From Cephalotus follicularis (Eukaryota > Streptophyta > Magnoliopsida > Oxalidales > Cephalotaceae): a DNA stretch of 64,000 nucleotides. How positions within the stretch are numbered: the stretch's first letter is position 1; each line of letters opens with the position of its first letter. The DNA is taken from positions 92,762 through 156,761 of the forward strand of contig BDDD01002939.1 of NCBI GenBank assembly GCA_001972305.1, given 5' to 3'. A model generated the notes under the pieces. The model saw only the letters and a list, made by a program, of their open reading frames with translations. It was not told the origin of the DNA and did not search any database. The position numbers were made by a program, and so were the translations under genes. This document shows positions 21,943 through 32,021 of this stretch, in pieces.

Positions 21943-23291
21943 TTAACTGATAATTATAAGTTGTTTAAGTAATTATATTTTCTTGAATTGATTGAGTTTT
22001 GTTGATGTTTGTGGCTTCAATTGGAAACTAGGGTTACTAACAAACCATGGCAATTTTTTTCCTTTAAAATTGTTCGAAAATGATTTTTAAGGCCATGGTT
22101 GTAATGAGGAGGATGTGGTGATGATTTTTCTTTCTTGTACCTTGACCTAAAAACTACCACGTCTCCTCCCCTAGCTCCCTTTTAAGGCTAAAGTAGTGTG
22201 GTTAATGGTTTTGTGGTTGTTTTCATGAAAATTGGTTTCCAAAAATGGAATGAGGAGGTGGAAAGGAGAATTTTTTATGTTGGTCATTTTCACCTCCACC
22301 ACCACTACCAACAACCACCCTGACCACCACAACACACCTCCCTTTGTCATCCCCATGTACTCCATTAATGGAGACCTTAACTTACTTACATGTATTCTAA
22401 GTCTTTGGTTGACGTCATGCATGATGACAATAAAGCGTAAAGCATAAAGTGAGAATTTATGGCATTAAATGGTAATGGATAAGATGAGTTGTTTTTTGTT
22501 ATCAAAATATCTTATACTGCAGGACTTGATCCTAGCCATTGGATGAGATCTTGATGGATGATTAGGATTAAAAGGGAGTTGGAATAATCATATGATGACA
22601 CGTGGCAAGGATTTGTGATTTAGGGTTTTAGAAACCCTAAATCCTTAAGGTTTGCCTAACCCTAGGTGCCAAACTTTAGGGTTTTAGAAACCCTAATCCT
22701 ATGTGCCAACCCTAAGGTTTTAGAAACCCTCATCCTTGGCACCAAACCCTTAGAGTTTTCTAACCCTCACGGTATGATTTTAAATTTTCATAATTACTCG
22801 ATCAATTAACTATGTTGGTAATGGCAAATAGAACACATTTTTTTGTTATGTCATGAGATTGAATTATGATGTGCATGATGATAGTTCACAGACTAGACCT
22901 AGTTTAGGGTTTTATATTCAAGTGTTGAATGATGTGGTTATTTATCTTTGAAGGGAATGTTTGTAATATTTTTTTAATTGGGGCTTGCATGCCTCTTCTC
23001 TCTCTTAATTCTGTATCTATTAATTCTTTCTTACTCCCTTAACTCCCCTTGATTTAGAATCAAGGTTTCTTTAAGTTATAGATAGAAAATTGTAATTCAT
23101 GAGCGAGAGTCGCAGCATAAGCGAAGGTTGAGAAGATTGAAGCCATTAAAGAATATTACGAGACCCATGGCATATATGGGGATATGAATGATTGATTGTA
23201 ATAATCCCAAACAGGAATTAGACCAGTGGCTTGCTTAGAGCTCAAGCAGGTCACAATTGTTAAAGTCTGTGATCTATCATTAGGGTGTTAG
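21943..23291 (+). other. Copia-C leader, first part
   Basis: Non-coding leader with telobox hairpins at 22622-22760. Overlapping frames on the two strands at 22171-22447 show no domain. The last five bases (GTTAG) are the target duplication of solo LTR L. Confidence 0.6.
22618..22770 (+). repeat. Short repeat of telobox hairpins
   Basis: AGGGTTTTAGAAACCCT occurs at 22622-22638 and 22678-22694, with a one-base variant at 22714-22730 and a degraded fourth copy near 22750. Each is a 7-bp perfect inverted repeat (AGGGTTT / AAACCCT) around TAG, separated by GTGCCAA(A/C)-like sequence. Confidence 0.8.
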
Positions 23292-25324
23292 TGTAAGGAC
23301 CCAAATTTCCATGTAAGATATTAAATATGATTTCTATTGTGTATATTGGCAGATAGTTTAAGGGACCCGTAGTATGACCCGACGCTTTAGGTGAGAGTCG
23401 ATCTCCTAATTTTGAACGTCGACGCGTTGAAGTTATATGTGTCAGCTGACTCAAAGCGTCGACGCTTTGTGATAAAGCGTCAGCGCTTTAGTTGGGATAG
23501 AGGTGAAAAAGTCAGGTAAAACCCTTAAGCGCCGACGCTTAGAAGAAATGGTCGACGCTTTAAGCTGCAGACAAAGGTAAAATCTGACTTTTTGGCATTT
23601 TGTAAGTAAAATTCTTTAAGTGGGGACACGTGGCAGGCCAGGGGAAGATGCTAAAAGGTATTATCTGGGGATCTAACAAGTGCAACACTTGGATTGGTTG
23701 AATTCTTGTCACATGGGAGAGAATTAAATGTGTGAGAGGGGGGAAGAAACTTACCCAAGAAGCCATCTCTCTATTTAATGGCAAAGGGTGATGAACTCAG
23801 TCAATTTGAGCTGAGAAAGAGAGTAATCCTGCAGAGTGCGAAGTGTAGAACTTATGGAAAGCAATAGAGAAAGGAATTCTAAAGCTAAGGTAAGGAATTT
23901 TTATACCCACTATTGTTAAAACTTCCCCTGTTTTGCTCTTAAGTATGAAGCAGATTGTTCAATCGATAACCTGTTCAATTCTCAATGGATTTTCGAATAG
24001 TTTGCGGTACTGGAAACTTTAAGATGTCTTCTTTAAATGTTATGCTTTGCATGTTTCAAGATTCTATCGTTTTCTTAATGGAAATCCAAGTTTTAAATTG
24101 CTGTTCAGGCACTGTTCTATTCCTGGATTGTGCAGTAGCTTATTTAAATCATATCTCACTCGTTTCTTGATGAAAAATTAAATGGATGGATGTTTTGAAA
24201 ACCTTAAGATGTCCTCTTTAACTGTTATGTTTTATGAATCTCGAAATTATGTCTCATTCTTGATGAAAATCAAGGATTCATTTTACTGCTCATGCCCTGT
24301 TTCCTTAAGAAATCAGCCACTTTCAAAAATTCGTAGAGGATTCAATTCTCAACCAATTGTTGTAATTTCGAGCTTTCTGAACTCGTAATGATGTCTACTT
24401 TAATGTTCATGTTTTAAGTCTTTACTGAAAATGCCTAATTCTATATGAATTACTAGCTTTCGCAAAGTGATGCAAAACTGATTTTTATGAACCATTTGAG
24501 TCAATACTCAAATGAAAGAAAAGTTTATGGATTGTGAAAGAAATGTTATGAAATGATTTTTATGGTTACTTTGAGCTGATCACTCAAAGTAAAATGATGA
24601 ATGAACCGCCCTTGGATTGCGATCTTCCAAGGGGAATGGAGCGGAAGTGCTCAATGTTAATGGAGCCGAGCGTGCTCACGGACATGCATGTGATGTGAGG
24701 ATAGTAATCGGGGAGTGCACAATGCCCCGGTGAAGCGGTGTAAAGGGGTTCATTAAGGTTTTTATGATGTTTATGTTTACAAAATGATCTAGTTATGATA
24801 TTAACTAGAAAATGATATGTTTTATGAAATGTTCTAGTTATATGTATTGACTAGAAAAATGTTATGTTGAAATGTGTTTAAATACCTTACTGAGCTATTT
24901 TGAGCTCATTCCTTTCAATGTTGTTTTCAAATAAAATGTTTTCAGGAAAAGAATGAATGGAGAATGCGAGCTTAGAGGAAGCTCTTAAGAAGGAATTTTT
25001 GAGAAACGAAGGCTATGCGATGATATTCGCATTATGTTTTGTTATGTAATAAGAATAATGTTTTTCCGCTGTAATAAGTGTTTATGTACAATAGTGATCC
25101 TGTGTAATGTAGACCTATAATATGGTTATGACATCTTTTTATAAGATGACTATGTGTAAAGATGAATTGAAGATTATGTACGATTTTATAAAGACGAGAA
25201 TTTATGATGTTATGTACTTTTAGAAAAGAGTACCTAAGGAGTTAACGTTTCACACCCAACGTAGCGCAACCGATCTTCGTAGTTCGCTTTGAGCTTAAAG
25301 TGGACTCGGGTCGGGGTCGCTACA
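23292..25324 (+). mobile_element. Solo gypsy LTR L
   Basis: A 2033-bp sequence TGTAAGGACCC...GTCGCTACA flanked by the perfect 5-bp duplication GTTAG (23287-23291 and 25325-25329). No internal region is present, so it is a solo LTR left by LTR-LTR recombination. It carries palindromic GTCGAC sites at 23376-23560. Frames at 23260-24388 have no domains. Confidence 0.9.
23376..23560. promoter_or_regulatory. LTR L palindrome array
   Basis: Contains the perfect 18-bp palindrome CAAAGCGTCGACGCTTTG at 23452-23469. Other sites are centred near 23420.5 (ACGTCGACGC), 23481.5 (TAAAGCGTCAGCGCTTTA), 23533.5 and 23553.5. The 23460.5 to 23481.5 and 23533.5 to 23553.5 steps are 21 and 20 bp. Confidence 0.6.
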
Positions 25325-25329
25325 GTTAG

Positions 25330-26045
25330 GATGTATGAGATGCATGCCTAAATTATTGTCTAGAGGTTCCAACGGCCTCTCCATATTATGCCATGTACCT
25401 GTAATCTGATTAATAAAGGTTTGGCTTGGTAATTAAAAGTGACCTCACAAACCCTTAAACCACCAATATCAAGCATATGACGAAACTAATAATAAATAGT
25501 ATTGATGTTAATGTTTTATTGGGGTGTGAACTTGTTGAGCACACTCAAGGTTTGCATTCCAACAGGGTGTTCAAATCAATAGAACGTGAGATGTACATAT
25601 TAATGAATTAGTGATCGTATTCAGTTTGGCCTACACCCAAGGGTGTTATCACTTATTCACATTCATGTTAATTAAGGGTCCTACTTCACTAGGGTGCATT
25701 TGACTTGTTGAGCACACTCAACGTCAGTTTGCATCTAGAGGTAAAACAAAAGATCGAGGGTTGTGCAAAAGTTGCACGATCGGCAAACTGCTTTGCCCAA
25801 CTGCAAGGATTATCATAACTTGTTAAGTACACTCAAGGTTGTGATAAAAATGTTGCAAGACATCGATCCTCACTCCGAATTAGGGTCCATGCTATTTCTA
25901 GTCTCCCATACTTTGAGGGTTATGGGATTCTCGAAAAGCAGTGGGAGGTATCATAAAGTTTAAAGACCACAACTTTATGTTTATACTTACATTGAATTTA
26001 TTTATGCTTTATTAATTATTTTCCTATTTTATATATGTAGATCCC
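25330..26045 (+). other. Copia-C leader, second part
   Basis: Joins 23291 once solo LTR L is removed. The block at 25344-25400 matches the reverse complement of Copia-D at about 32730-32800, confirming the same family. Contains a repeated phrase TTGAGCACACTCAA(G/C)GT around 25534, 25711 and 25820, but no gene. Confidence 0.65.
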
Positions 26046-26900
26046 ATGATGACAAACCCATTTACAATCATTCTTGACAAGAATGCTCTCAATGGTCCAA
26101 ATTTTGTGGATTGGCTCAGGAACTTGAGAATTATTCTCAGTTGAGAAAGGATAGATTATGTCATAGAGGCCCCCATGCCTGCATAGCTTGCTCATGATAC
26201 CTCTCCACAGGATCAGGCTATCTATAACCACTGGTTGGAGGATGACAATAAGGTTAGATGCTATATGATGGCATATATGTCCAATCCCTTCCAAGTGCAG
26301 CATGATTCCATGCATGATACTAGAACTATCCTGGTTCATCTCCTTGAGCTATATAGGGAAAATAGAAGGAATGCTCGCTTCCAGCTCACTGCCGAATTGT
26401 TTGGCACTAAGATGGCAGAAGGGACCTATATAAATGATCATTTATTTAAGATGATAGATGCCATTGAGCGTCTTGCAATCATCGGCATCATCCAGGATGC
26501 AAAGCTAAGCACTGATCTCATTCTACATTCACATCCTCCCTCCTTTTCTGGTTTCATCACAAATTTTAACATGAACAGGATTGAGGCCACACTGGCTGAT
26601 CTCCTGAACATGTTAACAGAGACAAAAGTGAATATGCAGAAGGGCAAAGCTCCCGTTCTAGTGGTGGGACAGTCCTTCTAGGCCCAAGTTAAAGGGCAAG
26701 TCTACCCCTGATAAAGGGAAGGCTAAATAGGGGGTGCCGCCACCTAAACTGGAAACTTTCAAAAAGAGAAGATCCAGACCAAAAAAGAAGCAGCAGCAAT
26801 TAGTTGCAGTAGCACATGCTGAGGCTTCTACCCCAGACCCCTGAAAAGGAACCATGCTTCTATTGCGAAAAAAATGGGGCATTGAAAGAGGAATTGTCCT
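26046..26900 (+). pseudogene. Copia-C gag (nucleocapsid) remnant
   Basis: From ATG 26046 (MMTNPFTIILDKNALNGPNF) the frame runs through a stop near 26141 and another near 26190, then stays open to 26681. It includes HDSMHDTRTILVHLLELY, DLILHSHPPSFSGFITNFNM and LADLLNMLTETKVNMQKGKA, the plant copia gag pattern. Copia-D encodes the same protein at 31269-32021. After 26681 a Lys-rich tail leads to a decayed zinc knuckle (CFYCEKNG at about 26851-26874) whose histidine and last cysteine are out of frame. It would form particles and bind RNA; it is inactive. Confidence 0.87.
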
Positions 26901-26927
26901 CTATATCTCAAGTTAATCAGCAAAGGT

Positions 26928-27230
26928 ATGAAATACTTGTCTTTTATTGAGGTTAATATGTATTTACCTGATTCTTCTTCCTGGATATTAGACAATGGAT
27001 GTGGTACTCATATATGTTCTAATATGCAGGCATTACAGGAAAGAAGAAATCTTGAAAAAGGAGAAAGAGACCTACGGCTGGCAAATGGCTCAACAGTTGA
27101 AGCCATAATTGTAGGAAAAGTTTGTATAATGTTGCCTTCGGGCTTAAGTTTGGAAGTTAAAATTGTGTATATTCTCCTAGTAATATTATATATATTCCTG
27201 TACTAGATTCTGATGGTTTTGTATTTAACA
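26928..27230 (+). pseudogene. Copia-C protease remnant
   Basis: The copia aspartic protease cuts the polyprotein. Here SSWILDNGCGTHICSN shows the active site as DNG instead of the usual DSG, followed by RDLRLANGS and VCIMLPSGLSLEV. The frame ends at 27206, while the next block (IPVLDSDGF) continues in another frame, so a small frameshift is present. Copia-D has the same region with DSR at the active site. Confidence 0.82.
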
Positions 27231-27253
27231 TCAAGAACAAGTGTTGTATTATT

Positions 27254-28016
27254 TTGTTAAATGATGTAATATATGCATACTGTTTCTTCCATAATGGTTT
27301 ATACATATTAGATAAACATGAGATTGTTTATAATATAATAAAAGACAATAAAAGAAAGAGAGATAACATCAATCAAACTCACCTATGGCACTACAGGTTA
27401 AATCGTGTAGGCGAAAAGAGAGTTTGCAGGTTGGTTGATGAGGGATATTTCAATATCACTAATTTTGAAAATTATCCAACCTATGGGGTAAACTGACCAA
27501 ACATCCCTTTACAGGAAAGGGTGAAAGATCTGCAGAACTGCTAGAACTCATACATACATATGTTTGTGATCCAATGATAGTTCCTGCAGGAAGAGGTTAT
27601 CCCTGCATTAAAACATTTATTGACGATCATTCACGTTATGGTTATGGTACCTAATGCGGTACAAATCTAAAGCCTTTGAAATGTTCAAATACTACATATT
27701 AGAAGAAGAGAAATAGACTGATAAAAGTCTGAAAATTCTATGATCAGATCGTGGTGGAGAGTACCTCTCCACGAAATTTTTAGATTAACTCAGAGACAAT
27801 GGGATTTTCTCACAGTGGATACCTTCAAGTACACCACAGTACAATAGTGTATCTGATACCTACTAAACATGGTACGTAGTATAATGAGTCATACTAATCT
27901 TCCACTATCTTTATGAGGATATGCTCTACAAACCGCAGTTCATACCCTAAACTTGGTACCAACTAAATCTGCACCCAAAACTCCATATGAGATATGGACA
28001 GACGCAGGTTTCTTGA
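27254..28016 (+). pseudogene. Copia-C pre-integrase and integrase remnant
   Basis: 27254-27496 holds the pre-integrase domain (LLNDVIYAYCFFHNGLYIL; HLWHYRLNRVGEKRV). 27500-28016 holds the integrase core in several frames: GERSAELLELIHTYVCDPMI, FIDDHSRYGYG, SDRGGEYLSTKF and LRDNGIFSQW. It ends near LNLVPTKSAPKTPYEIW, where the telomere repeat segment begins. Stops near 27490, 27655, 27715 and 27785 disable it. The reverse transcriptase expected next is absent. Confidence 0.85.
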
Positions 28017-28019
28017 GGA

Positions 28020-28050
28020 TTTAGGGTTTAGGGTTTAGGGTTTAGGGTTT
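28020..28050 (+). repeat. Interstitial telomere repeat (TTTAGGG)4
   Basis: Four perfect TTTAGGG units at 28020-28047 plus TTT. It sits exactly between the truncated Copia-C integrase and the 3' end of a minus-strand LINE fragment. Confidence 0.95.
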
Positions 28051-28275
28051 CTCCATAGATTTGTAACACATGAAAAGCTTCCCTGCCACATCTTCTTTTA
28101 CCTTCCGAACTATTTCCTGGAAAGGGAGGAAGCTGTTCTTGAAAATCCAACGGTTCCTTTCAATCCATATGTTGTACACAACTGCTGCAAAGGCTAACTT
28201 CCTCACTTCTGCTTTTGCTTAAGAGTGCTTCCTAAAATACACTTGCCAAGCATCAAAATGCACAGCTTAACTAAC
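28042..28275 (-). pseudogene. LINE ORF2 C-terminal fragment
   Basis: On the minus strand 28200 to 28042 is open and reads KLAFAAVVYNIWIERNRWIF, then KNSFLPFQEIVRKVKEDVAG, then a short tail ending MEKP-stop. The IW.ERN.R.F block is the hallmark of the region after the zinc-binding reverse transcriptase domain in plant LINEs. Upstream, HFDAWQVYFRKHS continues in frame after one stop near 28218. The stop codon lies inside the first CCCTAAA unit of the adjacent telomere repeat. The rest of the LINE is absent, and no poly-A tail is seen. Confidence 0.65.
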
Positions 28276-28975
28276 TTAAGCATTGTAGGGCTAGAAAACA
28301 TTATTATACTTTGCCGCATGAAACCTTGAATCGTCCTCTGACCTATCTTTTTTTTTTCCTATGGCACACCTCCGAGGACTCAAGGTTGAGCCTCACGTCT
28401 ATCTCTAACGCCATCTGAGCTCTCCCTCTCTTTTCTTTTCTTCTAAGGCATCCGGGGACAACACCTTAGCTAAGCACATATCTAAAAATCATATCTCATC
28501 ATCCAAGGACTACCTACTCCCTCAGGTAAAACCTCAAACGCATAATTAGCTACCCTTGCCATTCTCTGCTATACTATCCGAGGACTCCAGCGTGAGCCTT
28601 ATGTACCCATAAAACCATCTGAGGACTCCCCGGATCCTCGGTAAAACTCTTAAACACATACAGGGAACTCCCGCCTTGCTCGGTGTTACTATCTGAGGAC
28701 TCCCTAGCTCCTCGGACGTATTTGATAGTAGAAAACTCATAACACCAAACATTCATAAAAGGACAAGGTAAAACTAGTCCACGGACTAGAAACATCCATT
28801 TCTTTCATTAAATTACTATTACAACACATGCTAGTCCTACGGCTAAAGACATAAACTGCTTCCTCTGCCAACGGAAGGAGAAAAATAAGTTTTCTTTCTA
28901 TATATCAAAAGAATAACATGGAATAAGCACATTTCCATGAACAATATCTTCATTCAAAATCCTGGTCATTACAAT
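28276..28975. repeat. Unclassified segment with repeated CGAGGACTCC motif
   Basis: No gene recognised. The phrase (A/T)TC(C/T)GAGGACTC occurs at 28370-28381, 28576-28588, 28617-28629 and 28691-28703, with weaker copies at 28447 and 28501. Some are followed by an inverted CTCGG (28636, 28711). It may be part of another LTR element, but I cannot place it. Confidence 0.5.
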
Positions 28976-29514
28976 TATGTCAGACCCCAATAATTTAATC
29001 TTTAGCCTCGTGACTATCTTCCATTAGCCTAAATAATATTAGAGGTGCCCCTCTAATATTCAACCAATGATATCACACTCTTGATATCGTGGATAACCTG
29101 ACCAGGCGCATAATCGCTAATGAAAATCATCCTAAGCATAATCTTCTTTTACTAGAAGCAATGGATTCATTGTTGCCAATTCACATGCCTCCATACATAA
29201 GCATAATATGTCCAACTAATGCCTGTATACACTTCATAGAATATGTATTTAAGCATCATCAAAACACAGCGCCCTATGCGCAAGACATCCAGTGACGGCT
29301 CTTGTCCAAGGACCACATGCACTGCTGTAAAACTAGAATTCTGTCTAACATGTAAATAAAACTCCATACAGATATTCAATCAATAGTCACCTTCAGTGAA
29401 CTCGGGAAATGAGCACCCACGTAGTTGTTATAACATCATCCATGCGAGTGAGAGTGAGATCAGTCACCCTCTACTTACAGATCTGATAATACGTACTGGT
29501 CTATCCGGATTGGA
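28976..29514 (-). repeat. Copia-D 3' LTR fragment
   Basis: Matches 34441-34970 of the 5' LTR with scattered changes. The first ~280 bp and the last ~960 bp of the LTR are missing. Confidence 0.82.
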
Positions 29515-29860
29515 TAGGTCATTCTCAATAGTATCTCTCAGGTACCTTCAATGAAATTTACCTGGGTATTCGGGCTTACCGGATCATCATTCATGAAATT
29601 TACCTCTTGGGTACCTTCAATGAAAAAACTACAATAGTATCTCTCAGGTTCCCTGGGTATTCGGGCAGTTCTACATAGAGGTTGTGTATTTGTGGTAGCT
29701 GGAATTTCAGGAACATCAATTTGAATAGGATTGGATAGGTCCTCAACTTGTGATTTTGTAGATCATTCATCTACCTCTATCATACTCCCACTATTGTCTT
29801 CCAACAGGAAGTCATTCTCAAGAAAAGTAGCATGCCTGGATACAAACACCTTGTTGTTAT
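29515..29860 (-). other. Rearranged Copia-D junction with short duplications
   Basis: Phrases such as AATAGTATCTCTCAGGT, TACCTTCAATGAAA, CCTGGGTATTCGGGC and GATTGGATAGGTC each occur twice within about 200 bp, a mosaic typical of error-prone break repair. It joins an integrase-reverse transcriptase linker fragment to the 3' LTR fragment. Confidence 0.6.
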
Positions 29861-30560
29861 GGGGGTAATAGAAATATTATCCTCTTGTTTCTTTAGAATA
29901 TCCCACAAGTTTACATTTTATGGACCTTGATTCCAATTTATCTGCTGCTTGCTTAAAATATGTAGGACATTCCCATATTCTTAGATAACTAAGATTGGGT
30001 TTCTTCCCGCTCCATATCTCATATAGGGTTTGGGGAGCAGATTTCGTTGGAGTCCTATTTAATAAGAGAACAGCAGTCTCCAAAGCATAACCCCAAAAAG
30101 ACAGTGGAAGTTCGGCATCACTCATCATGTTATGCACCATGTCTAGCAAGGTACGATTTCTTCTTTCAGACACACCATTATGCTGCGGGGTTCCCGGAGG
30201 GATCCACTGAGAGATAATCCCATTATCTCTTAGATAAGTTAAAAACTTGGTGGAGAGATACTCACCACCTCGATCTGATCGAAGAGTATTTAGACTTTTA
30301 CCAGTCTGTTTTTCTACTTATTGTCTGAATTCTTTGAACTTTTCAAAGGCTTCAGATTTGTGCCGCATAAGGTACAAATAACCAAAACGAGAATGATCAT
30401 CCATAAAGGTTATGAAGTAGGAATATCCACCTCTGGCATCAACTGTCATTGGTCCACATACATCAGTATGTACTAGACCTAGCAGTTCTGAGGACCTTTC
30501 ACCTTTCTCTATGAAGTGAGATTTGGTCATTTTAGCTTTAAGACAAGGTTCACAATTTGG
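29861..30560 (-). pseudogene. Copia-D integrase remnant
   Basis: Two open pieces, 30530-30318 and 30173-29877. The first has GERSSELLGLVHTDVCGPM and the acidic FMDDHSRFGYLYLM block. Between the pieces the core motif (LRSDRGGEYLST) and SQWIPPGTP are readable in shifted frames. The second has SERRNRTLLDMVHNMM, LPLSFWGYALETAVLLLNR and the conserved WECPTYFKQAADKLESR and YSKETRG end. Stops between the pieces and loss of the downstream polymerase make it inactive. This integrase is better preserved than the Copia-C copy. Confidence 0.87.
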
Positions 30561-30699
30561 AAAAGGTTGATACGTTTAGAAATCAAAATATCCATCCGGG
30601 ATCAACCTGCGGACTCTTTTCTCACTTATATGACCAAGTCTACAATGCCATTGGTAAGATTGATTACCTTCATCTCTCTTTCTTTTATTGTCTTTTTGT

Positions 30700-31100
30700 A
30701 TATTGAAAATAGTCTAATGTTTACTCAATATATATAATCCATCATCAAGGAAACATTTTGCATAAATCACATTATTTAATAAAATAGAACAACACTTGTC
30801 TTCAAAAATAATATGAAAACCTTCAGCATCTAATGCTGGAATATAAATAATATTACGCAAAATGCAAGGCGAATAAACACATTGTTTGAGTTCTAAACTT
30901 TGGCCCGAAGGCAACAAAATATAAACTGATCCTATAGCTATGGCTTCAATAACGAAACCATCCGCAAGCCATAGATCTCCCTTACCCTTCTCAAGGTTTC
31001 TTCTGTCCGTGAGGGTCTGTTAATTAGAACATTTGTGAGTGCCACATCTGCTGTCTAAAATCCAAGAAGATGAATCAGAAATATTAATATTCACCTCTAT
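30700..31100 (-). pseudogene. Copia-D protease and pre-integrase remnant
   Basis: Reads SSSWILDSRCGTH at the protease active site (DSR instead of DSG), then NLEKGKGDLWLADG, LLPSGQSLELKQCVYSPCIL, NIIYIPALDAEGFHIIF and CFLDDGLYILSKH. A stop near 31020 follows the active site. It would process the polyprotein but is broken. Confidence 0.82.
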
Positions 31101-31139
31101 ATAAGACAAATGGGGCATAGCTCTGCCAATTGATCTACG

Positions 31140-32021
31140 AAATGTCACACAATTCCTTTTCCAATGTCCTGGCTTCCCACAGTGGAAGCATTGTCCCTTA
31201 GCATGAGCTTCTGAAGCAGACTCCTCAGCAAGCGAAACTCTTACGATAGTGTCGGATGCAGCAACAGCTTATTGGTTTGTTTGATTAGATGGTCTTGCTT
31301 TCGTTGGTCTGAAAGATGCCAGTCGTGGTGGTATCATCCCATATTTAGTCTTCCCTTTCTCAATGTTGGACTTGCCCTTCCTCTTGGGCCTATGGGACTG
31401 CCTTACCATCAGGACTGGTGCCTTGTCCTTATTCATGTTCACTTCGGCTTCCCTCAACATGTTTAGAAGGTCAGGTAGAGTAGTTGATATACTATTCATG
31501 TTAAAATTGGTGATGAAACCAGAGAAGGAAGGTGGAAGCGAATGAAGGATCAGATCTATGCTTAATTCAGCATCCTGAATGATGCCAAAAGCAGCAAGAC
31601 GTTCAATCGCATTGATCATCTTAAGCACAGGATCATTAACAGAAGATCCTTAATCCATTTTGGTGCCATACATCTCAACAGTGAGCTGAAACTGAGCGTT
31701 CCTACTATTCTCTCCATATAACTCATGGAGATGCAGTAGAATGGACCTACAGTCTCGCATCGAATCATGCTGGACTTATAGAGCATTGGTCATCGATGCC
31801 ATTAGGTAGCTTCTGACTTTCTTTTCATCAGCCATCCATTTCTTATAAATGGCATGATCTTCGGTTGAGGCATCTTCAGCAGGCAGTGCTGGCATAGGGG
31901 ACTCTAGGACATAATCTATGTCCTCAGAATTCAAAACTATTTTGACATTCCATAGCCAGTCCATATAATTTGGACCTGTCAGCTGATTCTTCTCAAGAAT
32001 TACAGCGAGTGGGTTTGTCAT
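31140..32021 (-). pseudogene. Copia-D gag remnant with intact zinc knuckle motif
   Basis: Starts at ATG 32021 (MTNPLAVILEKNQLTGPNYM) and stays open to 31776 through MPALPAEDASTEDHAIYKKW. After a frame break, 31628-31269 carries MLKMINAIERLAAFGIIQDA, LPPSFSGFITNFNM and LPDLLNMLREAEVNM. The downstream knuckle at 31149-31190 reads CFHCGKPGHWKRNC, a complete CX2CX4HX4C motif, but in a shifted frame relative to gag. A stop interrupts between the two main pieces (near 31650). Confidence 0.87.
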
